A stretch of 52,533 nucleotides of DNA from Clostridiales bacterium (GCA_024684375.1 JAIKWZ010000004.1:1-52533), one strand, 5' to 3'; positions 15,831 to 25,109 are shown, counted from the first letter of the stretch. Program-made: numbers and translations. The notes: generated by a model from the letters alone, not told the origin.

Positions 15831-16763
15831 ATGACCGTGACGGCCGGAAGCAATAAGAGGCGCCGCAGGTCCTGGCTGCAGGATTGGCGTCTGTATGTGA
15901 TGCTTATACTGCCCATATCGTTTTACCTCATTTTCTGCTACAAACCGATGGCGGGCATTATTATCGGTTTCCAAGATTTCAATATGTTCAAGGGTATGTG
16001 GGGCAGTCAGTGGATAGGGCTGGAAAACTTCCGCTTCACCATGGGCATGTCGGATTTTTCCTACGCGCTGCTAAACACTCTCTGGCTCAACTTTCTGGGT
16101 CTGATCTGCGGCTTCCCGGTCCCGATAATCCTGGCGATTATGCTTAACGAGATGCGCTCGATAGCTGTCAAAAAGATCTCCCAGACTCTGCTATACCTCC
16201 CGCACTTCCTAAGCTGGATAATCATAGGCGGCATGGTGCTGCAGATCTTCTCCCCCAGCACCGGCCTGATCAACTCTACCCTGCTTAGATGGGGCTGGAT
16301 CACCACGGGCATACCTTTCCTGACTGACGGCCCGCACTGGCAGGCCACCTACACGCTGGTAGGAGTGTGGCAGGGCATGGGTTGGGGCACGATATTGTAT
16401 TTGTCCGCCATTACCGGCATAAACATGGAACTTTTTGAAGCCGCCAAGATCGACGGCGCCAACAAAATGCAGCAGATCTGGCACGTGACCCTGCCCGGCA
16501 TCCGCTCCACAATAGTGGTGCTGCTTATCCTGAATGTGGGCCAGATGATGAACATAAGCTTTGACCGGCCTCAGATACTTGGCAACCCTCAGGTGCGCAA
16601 GTATTGCGATGTGCTTTCCACCTTCGTTTACCGCACCGGCATTACCAATTCCCAGTTTGCCAGAGCCACCGCCATAGGCCTGTTCCAGTCTGTGGTAGGG
16701 TTGATACTCATCTCTTCCGCCAACTTCGTTTCCACTAAGCTGGGCGAAGAAGGCATCTGGTAA
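15831..16763 (+). CDS. CUT1 sugar ABC transporter permease (LplB/YteP-like)
   Basis: 310 residues with six predicted membrane helices and the binding-protein-dependent permease EAA loop (EAAKIDGANKMQQIWHVTLPG near 205-225) that docks the ATPase. Sequence style matches the LplB/YteP branch, which imports oligosaccharides, including rhamnogalacturonan fragments in Bacillus. Start at ATG 15831 follows AAGGGG. It is the first gene of a permease-permease-binding protein operon. No ATPase gene is present, so a shared MsmX-type ATPase is expected. Confidence 0.9.
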   Translation: MTVTAGSNKRRRRSWLQDWRLYVMLILPISFYLIFCYKPMAGIIIGFQDFNMFKGMWGSQWIGLENFRFTMGMSDFSYALLNTLWLNFLGLICGFPVPIILAIMLNEMRSIAVKKISQTLLYLPHFLSWIIIGGMVLQIFSPSTGLINSTLLRWGWITTGIPFLTDGPHWQATYTLVGVWQGMGWGTILYLSAITGINMELFEAAKIDGANKMQQIWHVTLPGIRSTIVVLLILNVGQMMNISFDRPQILGNPQVRKYCDVLSTFVYRTGITNSQFARATAIGLFQSVVGLILISSANFVSTKLGEEGIW

Positions 16764-16775
16764 GGAGGCGGGCAT

Positions 16776-17690
16776 ATGACCAGATCAGAAGCTCCGCAGA
16801 CAATCAAGGTCAGCAAGGAAAAGAGCATCTGGACAGGATACCAGATCGTGCTCACGGTGATCATTGTTCTTATCAGCCTGACATGTCTGCTGCCTTTCGT
16901 AAATGTGGCTGCCAATTCCTTAAGCTCCAAATCCGCCATACTTGCTGGCAAGGTGACTTTCTGGCCCGTTGACTTGGAGCTGAATGCCTACAAAGCGATC
17001 TTCGCCGACCCGGCCATGGTCAGAAGTCTGCTTTACACTGTAGTAATAACAGTAGTTTACACGGCGTTTTCCATGGTTATGACCATTCTGCTTGCCTACC
17101 CCCTTACAAAAAAGCGTTTGGCGGGCCGAAGGTTTTTCAACACTCTTGCGCTGTTCACCATGTATTTTTCCGGCGGCACTATACCGATCTACTTGAATAT
17201 CAAACAGCTGGGTTTCCTGGACACGCCCTGGGCGCTGATACTGCCGGGCATGCTTTCGACCTACAATATGATAATCCTCAAAAGCTTCTTCTCCGCTCTG
17301 CCCGGAGAATTGGAAGAAGCAGCTATAATCGACGGCGCCAACGACTTTCTGGTGCTGCTCAAGATCTACTTGCCCCTGTCCATGGCTTCCCTTGCCACGC
17401 TCACGCTGTTTTACGCAGTTGGCAAATGGAACAGTTTCCAGGACGCACTGTATTACATTCAGACCAAAGCTTACCAACCGCTGCAGCTTAAGCTGTACCA
17501 CATAATCAAAGGCTCTCAGGCCGTGGATATCGCGCAGATGGAGGGCGGCACATCCACTTTGGCTACCGAGATAAGCGAATCCATACAGCCCGCGACCATC
17601 ATATTCGCCACATTGCCCATACTGGTAGTCTATCCCTTCGTTCAGCGTTACTTCGTCAAGGGCGTGACTATCGGCGCAGTTAAGGGCTAA
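16776..17690 (+). CDS. CUT1 sugar ABC transporter permease (LplC/YtcP-like)
   Basis: 304-residue partner permease of the LplC/YtcP branch, with six membrane helices and the EAA loop EEAAIIDGANDFLVLLKIYLP. The C-terminal signature VQRYFVKGVTIGAVKG is typical of this branch. GGAGG sits 9 bases before ATG 16776; the gap to the upstream permease is 12 bases. The same C-terminal signature recurs in the second permease set at 25185-26135. Confidence 0.9.
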   Translation: MTRSEAPQTIKVSKEKSIWTGYQIVLTVIIVLISLTCLLPFVNVAANSLSSKSAILAGKVTFWPVDLELNAYKAIFADPAMVRSLLYTVVITVVYTAFSMVMTILLAYPLTKKRLAGRRFFNTLALFTMYFSGGTIPIYLNIKQLGFLDTPWALILPGMLSTYNMIILKSFFSALPGELEEAAIIDGANDFLVLLKIYLPLSMASLATLTLFYAVGKWNSFQDALYYIQTKAYQPLQLKLYHIIKGSQAVDIAQMEGGTSTLATEISESIQPATIIFATLPILVVYPFVQRYFVKGVTIGAVKG

Positions 17691-17745
17691 GAACGTATCC
17701 TTGCCGCCTGATGGCGGTCAATATATCAACAAAGGAGAGAAAACC

Positions 17746-19338
17746 ATGAAGAAGAGTCTGGCTATCCTGTTGGCGCTCATACTCGCGCTGGGCATGCTCG
17801 GCACAGTATCCGCCGAAGACGAGTGGCTCACGCTGCGCGTCGAGTGCTTTGACCGTGAGATCACCGGCCTTGACGTGACCGACTGCTGGCAGCTCCATTA
17901 CGCGCAGGAGAATTTCGGCGATCCCAACCACATCAAGCTGGAGTTCGTTTCCTTTGCGCGCTGGACTGAAGGCGACCTGCTCACCAACGCTCTGGCCGGC
18001 GGCACCGCTCCCGATCTGTGCATGACCTACGGCGGGCCCCTGGTGCAGCAGTGCATCGACAAAGAAGGTATCTGGCAGCTTGACGACCTGCTCGACGAGT
18101 ACGGTGCCAACCTTAAGGCCTTCCTGGGCGAAGAACTGCTGGGATACGGCAAGGTCGATCACGACGGTGACGGCGTAAAAGAGCAGTGGTACATCCCCGC
18201 CCGCCGCATCAGCGTCGCCAACGTAGGCAATTTCATCCGCGCCGACTGGCTGGAAGCGCTGGATATGGAAAAGCCCACCGACATCGACAGCTTTACTGAT
18301 TATCTGCGTGCCGCCAAGGCCGCTCAGCTGGCCGGTGAGAACACCATGCCTTTTGCTTTCGGTATCTACGCTCCCGATCCCATGTTCAACGTCCGCCGTT
18401 TCACCGACGCGTTCGTTGACTTCAACGAGGTAACTGAGGAAGACTGGTTTGCCCTTGCGCGCAACCCCGAAATGCTCCCCGGCGCCAAGGAAGGCTTCCG
18501 CTGGCTGAACACCCTTTACCATGAGGGCCTGCTGCCCGAGACCTTCGCGCTGACCGACAACGACAAGGCCAACGATACCGCGCTGATCATGGGCTACAAC
18601 GGCTTCTTCTCCCAGCAGCCCGACCAGCCCTGGCGTACCGACAAGAACTATCAGAAAGAACTTGAGAAGAATGTACCCGAAGGCCATTGGGTGACCGTCA
18701 ACCCGTTCTACAATGAGAGCCTTGGCAAGTATCTGCATGACATCTATGCCGCTAACGGCCTCAGCATCATCATCCCCCTGACCGCCAACGAGGAAACTGC
18801 CATCGCCGCCATGAAGTATCTGGACTGGATGGCTATACCCGAAAACATGTTCATGATGCAGAACGGCCTTGAGGGCATCAACTACGAAGGCATCAGCGAA
18901 ACGCTTGGCATCCCCTATGGCGTAAAGAGCGCTGACGCTGTGCCCAACGAGAACAAGATGCATGCCGGCGACATTTGCTTCATCTCCAACGGTCTGTTCT
19001 ACGGCGACGACGCCAAGAACTCCGCCGCTCTGGCGCTGCCCTTCGCAGGCTATGAGGAAGATGTCGTGGCCTCCTACGTCGACTCTCTGACAGATGCCTG
19101 GACGCAGATCAGCTTCACTGTAACTGTTCAGGCGGACACCGACTACAACGCCACTGTCAAGAGCAAGCAGGGCGAATTCCTGGCCGCAGTGGTTTCCTGC
19201 GATCCCGACAAATTCGATGAAGTGTTTGATGCCGGCATCCAGGACATCCTTAACTCCGGCGCTGACAAGATGATCGAAGGCTTCCGTGAAGCCTATCTGG
19301 CCGGCGAGTACCGCGGCGTATTCCCGGGAAACCTGTGA
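17746..19338 (+). CDS. Extracellular sugar-binding protein (ABC importer)
   Basis: 530-residue cluster-B type solute-binding protein of the LplA/YtcQ size class. An N-terminal signal peptide (MKK, then a hydrophobic core to residue 23) ends in VSA before acidic EDE, a signal peptidase I type site. There is no lipobox cysteine, unusual for a monoderm. Start at ATG 17746 has AAAGGAG upstream. Codon choice is strongly biased: almost no TTA, CTA or TCA, so the antisense strand stays open for hundreds of codons. That suggests high expression. A stable hairpin follows at 19361-19380. The ligand is unknown, possibly a uronate-rich oligosaccharide given the island. Confidence 0.9.
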   Translation: MKKSLAILLALILALGMLGTVSAEDEWLTLRVECFDREITGLDVTDCWQLHYAQENFGDPNHIKLEFVSFARWTEGDLLTNALAGGTAPDLCMTYGGPLVQQCIDKEGIWQLDDLLDEYGANLKAFLGEELLGYGKVDHDGDGVKEQWYIPARRISVANVGNFIRADWLEALDMEKPTDIDSFTDYLRAAKAAQLAGENTMPFAFGIYAPDPMFNVRRFTDAFVDFNEVTEEDWFALARNPEMLPGAKEGFRWLNTLYHEGLLPETFALTDNDKANDTALIMGYNGFFSQQPDQPWRTDKNYQKELEKNVPEGHWVTVNPFYNESLGKYLHDIYAANGLSIIIPLTANEETAIAAMKYLDWMAIPENMFMMQNGLEGINYEGISETLGIPYGVKSADAVPNENKMHAGDICFISNGLFYGDDAKNSAALALPFAGYEEDVVASYVDSLTDAWTQISFTVTVQADTDYNATVKSKQGEFLAAVVSCDPDKFDEVFDAGIQDILNSGADKMIEGFREAYLAGEYRGVFPGNL

Positions 19339-19360
19339 TCTGAACGTTGCAATCCTTTGG

Positions 19361-19380
19361 GCGCCGGCTTCGGCCGGCGC
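19361..19380 (+). terminator. UUCG hairpin after the binding-protein gene
   Basis: GCGCCGGC, loop TTCG, GCCGGCGC: a perfect 8-pair stem with a UUCG tetraloop, 23 bases after the stop codon. Only a weak TCGGTTTT follows. It may act as a partial terminator and as a 3' stabiliser of the binding-protein mRNA, with some read-through into the araC-type gene. Confidence 0.7.
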
Positions 19381-19463
19381 TCGGTTTTAGAAGCCTGCTG
19401 GTTTTTCCCCGCACACTTGCCATCTCGTTGCAGATCTTTGCCCTGAATACGGAGGCACAGCAC

Positions 19464-20348
19464 ATGAACCGCAATTCCGTAAAACAGCTTAAGAATCCGA
19501 CGACAATAAGCGACTCGGAAAGGGGTTTCGAGGCCTTTTACGCCTACACTGAGATGCTGGCCAACGGGGATTATCACTGCCACGACTATTACGAGTTCTA
19601 CATACACATGCGCGGCGGGCAGTATTACGGGATCGGCGAAAAAATGTATCGCTTGCTGCCCAATCAGCTGTTTATCATCCCGCCCGGCATAATGCACGGG
19701 CTGAGTTTTGAGAGTGAGCTCAGGGATTACGAACGTGCATACCTCAACGTTTCCTCGGACCTGCTGACATTGTTGGGCTACGGGCGGCTTGATCTTGACA
19801 AGCTTTTCCGCACGTACGTTGATCAGCTCAACTTTACTTTTCAGCTGGATCCTCTTGAGGCAGAGACCTGTGTAAACAGCATAAAGGCCCTAAAAAATGC
19901 TTCAGGCCCTTTTAACGACCTGGAAATGTATCACGCATATAATGAGCTTAACCGTTTCATCGAAACTGTATGCTCGTGCATGCGCAAGTCCCGTATGATA
20001 AAGGACTCCGGGATTTCCAAGGGCGTGATACAGGAAGTCCTGGTTTATCTGAACACCAACTACACCCAACAAATAAGAATAGACGAACTCGCAAAACGCT
20101 TTGGCGTGAGCGTAAGCTACCTTTCCCGTGAATTTACCCGGCTTACCCGCCGAAGCGTGTATGAATACATTCTGTACTGCCGGGTGGCGCTTGCCAAACA
20201 GCTTATGAGGAGCGATTCCACCCTCAACACGATCGCTTTCCAGTGCGGTTTTAATGACTATTCCAATTTCTTGCGTATATTCAACAAGATGGAAGGCGTC
20301 TCACCAAGTATGTACCGTGAAATGCTGCAGTTTAAAAAACAGCATTAG
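19464..20348 (+). CDS. AraC-family transcriptional regulator
   Basis: 294 residues. The N-terminal cupin-like sensor domain (about 20-110) has HCHDYYEFYIHMRG and IPPGIMHG typical of sugar-sensing AraC proteins. The C-terminal double helix-turn-helix (about 190-290) has IRIDELAKRFGVSVSYLSREF and the signature TIAFQCGFNDYSNFLRIFNKMEGVSPSMYR. Start at ATG 19464 with GGAGG 8 bases upstream. It follows the importer operon and probably activates it in response to the imported sugar; direct repeats at 15711-15749 are a candidate site. Confidence 0.9.
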   Translation: MNRNSVKQLKNPTTISDSERGFEAFYAYTEMLANGDYHCHDYYEFYIHMRGGQYYGIGEKMYRLLPNQLFIIPPGIMHGLSFESELRDYERAYLNVSSDLLTLLGYGRLDLDKLFRTYVDQLNFTFQLDPLEAETCVNSIKALKNASGPFNDLEMYHAYNELNRFIETVCSCMRKSRMIKDSGISKGVIQEVLVYLNTNYTQQIRIDELAKRFGVSVSYLSREFTRLTRRSVYEYILYCRVALAKQLMRSDSTLNTIAFQCGFNDYSNFLRIFNKMEGVSPSMYREMLQFKKQH

Positions 20349-20520
20349 TCCCCTATTTGTCCGGTATTTACTATACATCAGCGTTTCTTTCCCCTTACGG
20401 CTCGTCATTTATTCCGCTCCGCGACGGAATGTCAGGTGATTCATTAATCCCGTCCCGATACGTTTGGCGTTTTAAAGTCGAGCTATAGATCCCGTTATTT
20501 TTTTACAGTATGGACAGAAG

Positions 20521-20796
20521 GTGGTTCCTGTAAGCTACGTTTATCTGCTGCAATGCGCTGACGGCAGCCTGTACGGAGGCTGGACCAACGACCTGCAAAA
20601 GCGTCTCAAAGCACATAACTGCGGCAAAGGCGCGAAATATACCCGCGCCCGTCTGCCTGTAAAACTGATCTACTGGGAGGAATGCCCAGACAAGGCTTCA
20701 GCTATGCGCCGCGAATGGGAAATAAAACACCTGCCCCGCGCAAAAAAGCAGGCGCTCGCAGATGCTTTCGTCCCACCCGATGTACAAAAGGGCTGA
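20521..20796 (+). CDS. GIY-YIG nuclease domain protein (UPF0213/YhbQ-like)
   Basis: 91-residue single-domain GIY-YIG protein. Visible are YVYLLQCADGSLYGGWT (the GIY..YIG pair as YVY..YGG), the catalytic-loop arginine in LQKRLKAH, and glutamate in MRREWEIKHL. Members of this small family are bacterial housekeeping proteins of poorly known function, perhaps DNA structure-selective nucleases, and not homing endonucleases. Start taken as GTG 20521, but the AGAAGG directly before it is too close to act as a normal ribosome site, so initiation is uncertain. Its stop codon lies in the terminator hairpin. Confidence 0.85.
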   Translation: MVPVSYVYLLQCADGSLYGGWTNDLQKRLKAHNCGKGAKYTRARLPVKLIYWEECPDKASAMRREWEIKHLPRAKKQALADAFVPPDVQKG

Positions 20797-20811
20797 ATTT
20801 CAGCCCTTTTT
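20786..20811 (+). terminator. Intrinsic terminator after the GIY-YIG gene
   Basis: AAAAGGGCTG (20786-20795), loop AATTT, CAGCCCTTTT (20801-20810) then T. Ten pairs, with the T-run forming part of the stem. It overlaps the last codons of the gene. Confidence 0.85.
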
Positions 20812-20860
20812 ATCTAAGTAACAGCAATTGGATCTGTCTGGAAATACCCGACATCGACAT

Positions 20861-20887
20861 AAAAAGCGGCGGGTTCTGGTCCGCCGC
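20861..20887 (-). terminator. Intrinsic terminator of the pectin-oligosaccharide operon
   Basis: GCGGCGG (20866-20872) pairs with CCGCCGC (20881-20887) across an 8-base loop. On the minus strand five T residues follow (20861-20865). It lies just after the SGNH esterase gene. Confidence 0.82.
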
Positions 20888-20901
20888 CCTTTTCTTCTGC
20901 C

Positions 20902-21558
20902 TTATTTAAGGTATTTATCTGCGAAGTCAAATTTACCAAGTCCCTCGACGACCAGTTTGCAGATCTGCTTCGCCCCATAGGCATTAAAGTGGGTCTTGTC
21001 ATCGTGTCCGTCTGGAAAGTCGGGGTGTTCTCCCGGGGCAAGCCTGACGAACAGCTCGGCGGTTTTATCTTCTCCAAGTTCCAGATACAGCCGCCTTGAC
21101 GCCGCCTCCAGGTCGATGAGCGGGATATTTTCGCGCGCGCACAGGCTCCTTATAGCCGCCGGATACTCCCCGTGGGTGTAAAGCAAGCTCCCGTCTCCCA
21201 CAAAAAACCTTCGAGAAACTGGAGTCATCAGAACCGCTACAGCGCCTTTATCCGATGCGGTACGGCAGTATTTGAGCAATTCCTCCGGGAAAGTAGTCTG
21301 AGGGTCAGTGTGCCTTTCATCGTCTTTCTCGTCGTTGTGCCCGAACTGGATAAGCAGCAGGTCGCCTTCCCCCATTTCCTTTTCCACAGGTTCAAACAGG
21401 CCTTCCTTTCGGAAAGACAAGCTGCTGCATCCTGACAGGGCGTAGTTCTTTACCTCCACGCCCTGCTTGACATACTCAGGCAGCGCCCAGCCCCAGCCTC
21501 TGAATGGAGGCTTGTTGTCTTCCACTGTGGAATCGCCTATAACAAATATCTTCGGCAT
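20902..21558 (-). CDS. SGNH-hydrolase esterase (rhamnogalacturonan acetylesterase-like)
   Basis: 218-residue GDSL/SGNH hydrolase with all four blocks: GDSTV (S10), SGCSS (G43), GHND (N75) and DKTH (D187, H190). This arrangement is like rhamnogalacturonan acetylesterases, which remove acetyl groups from pectin backbones. No signal peptide, so it would act on imported oligosaccharides. Start at ATG 21558 forms TAATATG with the stop of the lyase-like gene before it and has AGAAGGA upstream. Last gene of the minus-strand operon. The exact acetylated substrate is inferred from its neighbours. Confidence 0.85.
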   Translation of the reverse strand: MPKIFVIGDSTVEDNKPPFRGWGWALPEYVKQGVEVKNYALSGCSSLSFRKEGLFEPVEKEMGEGDLLLIQFGHNDEKDDERHTDPQTTFPEELLKYCRTASDKGAVAVLMTPVSRRFFVGDGSLLYTHGEYPAAIRSLCARENIPLIDLEAASRRLYLELGEDKTAELFVRLAPGEHPDFPDGHDDKTHFNAYGAKQICKLVVEGLGKFDFADKYLK

Positions 21559-21559
21559 A

Positions 21560-22621
21560 TTACCAGTCCTTCTTGACCTGCTCAAGGTCGATCACGCATA
21601 CCTGGCCGATCCCGTTCTCGTCGGGATTTGAGAACAGTATCTTGTCCCCCGCCCGGTTAAAGGAAGGATGCTGGTGGTCAGCTCCCGTCTTGCAGGAACC
21701 TGTCGTGGCGATGAGCTTGGCCTTCTTGGTCGCCCTTTCCACAAGCACCACGCCTTCCTGCACAGTCGTTCCGAGATAGCTTATCCTGTCCGCGCACAGC
21801 CACTTGCGGTCACGGCTGATGCAGGGGTGCAAAAGCTGAGTGCTCGTGGCGGCAACGTCAAAGTGCCTGCCGTCTTTGTCGCCGATAATGATATTGCCGG
21901 TGTGGACCTCGCCCTTGCTTCCGTCCACAAAGCCTGCTGGGTCCAGCTTCATCAATGCCATTTCCTGCCCGTCACTGGACCAGACTTCATGGGTTATCCA
22001 TTCGGACGGGTGCTCAACGTAGTAGGGGCGCACGTACCTTTCCTTCACATCGAACATCCAAGTGCGCTGGAATGCGTCACCCTCAGTCTCGTGGATATAG
22101 AAGATCAGGTCCTCGTCTGTGGGACATATCTGCGCGTGGCCCAGGCGGTAATCGCTTTGGTACACCACCTCGGCATCTTTGCCCGGGTCAAGTATCACAA
22201 GGCCGTAATACTTGTTGGCCAGGTGATAGCTGCAGGCTATGCGCCCTGTGTTTGCGGCAGTCAGGTGGCCCGTGATCTGGCCTCCCTTGGGCAGATCGCC
22301 GATCCGGGACATTTCCAGCGTATCCAGGTCGACCGCGTACACCTCAGTCTCGTTTTTGCAGGTGTAACCGATGTTCTTCTCCCTGTCGGTAGCAAAGCCC
22401 CTGTAGGAATAGTCTGTAACGCGCTGTATTTCGCCCGTCTCCACGTTTGCGCGGTAGCAGCCTCCGTCGGTCTTGCCTTCAAGCTGCTGCTTCATGAAAA
22501 AAAAGTACTTATCGTCAGTTGAAAAATTCTCACAGGTAAAGTACAGTTTGCTGTTGCGTTCAGGTCCGAAAGCGTACTGCCTTACCTCATAGCCCGTGAT
22601 CTTATCGCGGTAAACCTGCAT
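21560..22621 (-). CDS. Oligogalacturonate lyase-like protein (PL22-type beta-propeller)
   Basis: 353 residues with repeated TolB-like beta-propeller blades (NSKLYFTCENFSTDDKYFFF, GDKILFSNPDENG, CISRDRKWLCAD). Conserved PL22 blocks include GHAQICPTDEDLIFYIHETEG, THEVWSSDG and the His-containing GADHQHPSFNRAG, which would supply the metal site. Oligogalacturonide lyases cleave unsaturated digalacturonate in the cytosol into 4-deoxy-L-threo-5-hexosulose uronate. No signal peptide. Adjacent to the esterase and deacetylase, in the same operon as importer and GH105. A rhamnogalacturonan-type substrate is also possible. Confidence 0.83.
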   Translation of the reverse strand: MQVYRDKITGYEVRQYAFGPERNSKLYFTCENFSTDDKYFFFMKQQLEGKTDGGCYRANVETGEIQRVTDYSYRGFATDREKNIGYTCKNETEVYAVDLDTLEMSRIGDLPKGGQITGHLTAANTGRIACSYHLANKYYGLVILDPGKDAEVVYQSDYRLGHAQICPTDEDLIFYIHETEGDAFQRTWMFDVKERYVRPYYVEHPSEWITHEVWSSDGQEMALMKLDPAGFVDGSKGEVHTGNIIIGDKDGRHFDVAATSTQLLHPCISRDRKWLCADRISYLGTTVQEGVVLVERATKKAKLIATTGSCKTGADHQHPSFNRAGDKILFSNPDENGIGQVCVIDLEQVKKDW

Positions 22622-22655
22622 CTTGATCCCCTCCCTATATCGTTTTTGCTGAAGC

Positions 22656-23456
22656 TTACAGTTTCAGCGTCTCCCCCGCCTTCACGCACACGGCGGAAGC
22701 GTCGTTTACGGATATATAACAGTCCCTGGCATTGGGATTATAAACTAAAGAATTGTCGGCAGTGAAGCACAGGCGCTTAAAGTCGTCCATGCAGTCCATG
22801 AACTCGATGTTGGTGCAGTACCATATATCGTCTTTCCCGCCCATCATCTCACAGAAGCGCTCTATAAGGTCCCAGTTGTTCTTGTCGTCGAATTCGTAAG
22901 AATGTCCCCAAACATACATCAAATACAGGTACTGGCGCTTGAACAGCCCTAAAAACTGTTCGCCCAGTTCCAGAAGCCTGTGATTGTGGTGGCAGGTCGC
23001 CTGCCAGCGATATGGGTTTTCCGGCAGAGCGAAGGAATCACTGGATCCTACCACGCGGCTGTAGCGTATGCCCAGCGCAGGCAGCAGTTCCTCGATCTCT
23101 TTGGAAAGAGAGCCGTTGGGGTAGCTCAGGCCCCTTACAGGATAGCCTGTAAACTGTTCCAGAACCTTCCTGTCCTCCAGCACCTCGTTTGCCACCTCCG
23201 GAAGCGGGCAGCGGGCAATGGTTGGATGCGTTACTGTGTGGCAAGCCACCTCATGGCCTTTATACAGCTCAGGTATCTCTTCAAGCGGCACCCGGTCGCC
23301 CCGGCTTATCAGGCCGCTGTTGATATGAAAAGTGCCCTTGATCCCGTTTTTGTTGAATATCTCTATCAGCCGCCTATCCTGTGTGCGGCCATCATCATAG
23401 CTCATCGTGAGCGCCTTATGCTTCCCGCCGGGAAAACAGCAGTAAACTCTGTTCAT
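22656..23456 (-). CDS. Polysaccharide deacetylase family protein (NodB domain)
   Basis: 266 residues with a NodB/CE4-type catalytic core: SYDDG (D21, D22), then HTVTHP (H73, H77), the D-H-H metal triad, plus later RGLSYPNGS. The C-terminal part resembles the WGHSYEFDDKNNWDLIERF group of small Firmicutes deacetylases. No signal peptide, so unlike peptidoglycan deacetylases it probably acts on an imported N- or O-acetylated oligosaccharide. Start at ATG 23456 with GAGGAAG upstream; a longer in-frame extension lacks a ribosome site. It sits between the binding protein and the lyase in the operon. Confidence 0.85.
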   Translation of the reverse strand: MNRVYCCFPGGKHKALTMSYDDGRTQDRRLIEIFNKNGIKGTFHINSGLISRGDRVPLEEIPELYKGHEVACHTVTHPTIARCPLPEVANEVLEDRKVLEQFTGYPVRGLSYPNGSLSKEIEELLPALGIRYSRVVGSSDSFALPENPYRWQATCHHNHRLLELGEQFLGLFKRQYLYLMYVWGHSYEFDDKNNWDLIERFCEMMGGKDDIWYCTNIEFMDCMDDFKRLCFTADNSLVYNPNARDCYISVNDASAVCVKAGETLKL

Positions 23457-23558
23457 AATCTTCCTCAAAGATTCAAATGCAGCGGATCGCCGCGCTTCCT
23501 GCGGAAGCCCGCAAGGACGCAAGAACAGTTATACACTGCACATTTCTGTTCATAGGAA

Positions 23559-23582
23559 GGGCTGCCGTTTGCACGGCAGCCC
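23559..23582 (-). terminator. Hairpin after the second binding-protein gene
   Basis: GGGCTGCCGT pairs with ACGGCAGCCC around a 4-base loop, a perfect 10-pair stem 18 bases after the stop codon on the minus strand. No T-run follows, so it is more likely an mRNA 3' stabiliser or partial terminator than a full stop. The arrangement mirrors the hairpin after the first binding-protein gene. Confidence 0.7.
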
Positions 23583-23600
23583 CAAATGCTGAAAGGTCAA

Positions 23601-25109
23601 TTACTGATGGTCAGCCTGATACAGCTCGTTGAGTTCGCTGGTCACGGCGTTGCCGCCCTGCTCAGCCCACCTGTCCCACTCAGCGCGCAGCTCGTCCTCG
23701 GTGATGAGGCAGGCGATGTACTGCACAGCCGCGTTGGAGATGATGTCGTCCAGTTCCTTGCCATGGGCTACATAAGTCTCGCTGGTGTAGGGCAGGCAGG
23801 GATTGGCAACCGCGTACTTGGCATAATCACGGTTCAGTTCGTCGTAGCGCTCACGGGCAAATACCCAGGCTTCGCTGCCGACGTACTTAGCTCTGGGAGA
23901 CTCGAGGTCGCCGGGAACACCCATGCCAAGCTGGTTCAGGTTGTTGTGATATTTGCCTTCGTTGGTGCTGTAGTCGCCTTCTTCGGGAGTGTAGCGATAG
24001 CCTTCCTCGTCCACTTCATAGGTCAGGCCCGGCAGACCGGCGTTGATGACGGTCTGGCCATCGGGGCTGTTGCACCAGTCGAGGAACTTGAGCACCTTGT
24101 GCAGGTCCTCTTCCTTAACGGACTTGGTCACCAGCACAGCGCCGGCATAGCCGGGGTTCTGGGGCCATACGCTGATGGAGCCGTCTTCCTTCTCGAGGCC
24201 GCACACGCTCATCCAGATCAGGCCAGTGGCGCCGGCGTTGTCGTCGAACCACTTCTGCTGACGATGGGCGTTGTCCATGCAGTCAAAGCGCATGTAGGCC
24301 TTCTCCTGACGCTCGATGGGATCCCAGTCGGCAGTGGAGATCTGAGCGAAGTTGGGGTCGATGCCGCCAATCTCATAGAGATGGCGCAGCCAGTTCAGGC
24401 CTTCCAGGTAAGCGGGATCGAGGTGGGCGGGATATACGTTGCCGTCCTCATCGATGCCCCAGGTGTTGGGAGCGCCCATGGCCACGGTGATCACGCTGAT
24501 GGTGCCCGCGGTGTAGGAGCACATGTTCAGGCAGTAGGTGTCTTCCTTGTAGGTGGCCAGCGCCTCAGCCAGCTCGGTCAGCTCTTCGATGGTCTCGGGA
24601 GCCTTGTCAAATCCCAGCTCATTGGCGATGTCCCAGCGGTAGTAGATACCGCCGCGGGGGAAGGCACGTCCGCGGGGCAGGCCGTACAGTCTGCCGTCGA
24701 TGGACATGTTCTGGTATACGGCAGCAGAACCGGCGGCCAGGTAAGGATACTCTTCAGCGTCCTTCACGTAGTCGGTCAGATCCCAGAAGCCGCCCGCCCT
24801 GGCGGTGTCAACGACCACGGGGGCCTTCGCATCGGTGGCGGAAATCAGCATGGCCTTGTTGTCATCGGTCAGCTCGGTGTTAAAGATTGTGGCGTACTGA
24901 TCGTTGGCGCCCCACTTGATCTGCAGTCTCACGCCGGTCTGGGCTTCGATGTAGTCAAAAATGGGGTTGTTCTCCTGCTGGAAATCGATCTCAGAGGGGA
25001 ACTGGGGCAGCAGCACGGTGACTACAAAGGGCTCTTCCTCGGCCACGGCAATGCTCATGGCGGTCAGAACCATCACCAGCGCCAGCATAAGGGCAACCAG
25101 TTTCTTCAT
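23601..25109 (-). CDS. Extracellular sugar-binding protein (ABC importer)
   Basis: 502-residue solute-binding protein of the LplA/YtcQ size class. The signal peptide (MKKLVALMLALVMVL to about A23) ends in AVA before EEE, a signal peptidase I type site without lipobox cysteine. ATG 25109 has AAAGGAGG upstream. Codon bias is so strong that the opposite strand is open across the whole gene, as for the first binding protein. Third gene of the GH105-permease-permease-binding protein operon; the enzymes downstream point to pectin-derived oligosaccharides as ligand. Confidence 0.9.
   Translation of the reverse strand: MKKLVALMLALVMVLTAMSIAVAEEEPFVVTVLLPQFPSEIDFQQENNPIFDYIEAQTGVRLQIKWGANDQYATIFNTELTDDNKAMLISATDAKAPVVVDTARAGGFWDLTDYVKDAEEYPYLAAGSAAVYQNMSIDGRLYGLPRGRAFPRGGIYYRWDIANELGFDKAPETIEELTELAEALATYKEDTYCLNMCSYTAGTISVITVAMGAPNTWGIDEDGNVYPAHLDPAYLEGLNWLRHLYEIGGIDPNFAQISTADWDPIERQEKAYMRFDCMDNAHRQQKWFDDNAGATGLIWMSVCGLEKEDGSISVWPQNPGYAGAVLVTKSVKEEDLHKVLKFLDWCNSPDGQTVINAGLPGLTYEVDEEGYRYTPEEGDYSTNEGKYHNNLNQLGMGVPGDLESPRAKYVGSEAWVFARERYDELNRDYAKYAVANPCLPYTSETYVAHGKELDDIISNAAVQYIACLITEDELRAEWDRWAEQGGNAVTSELNELYQADHQ

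Noticed and set aside
20521..20796. GIY-YIG protein as homing endonuclease or mobile element
   Set aside because: It is a small stand-alone UPF0213-type protein with its own terminator and no intron, intein or element around it.
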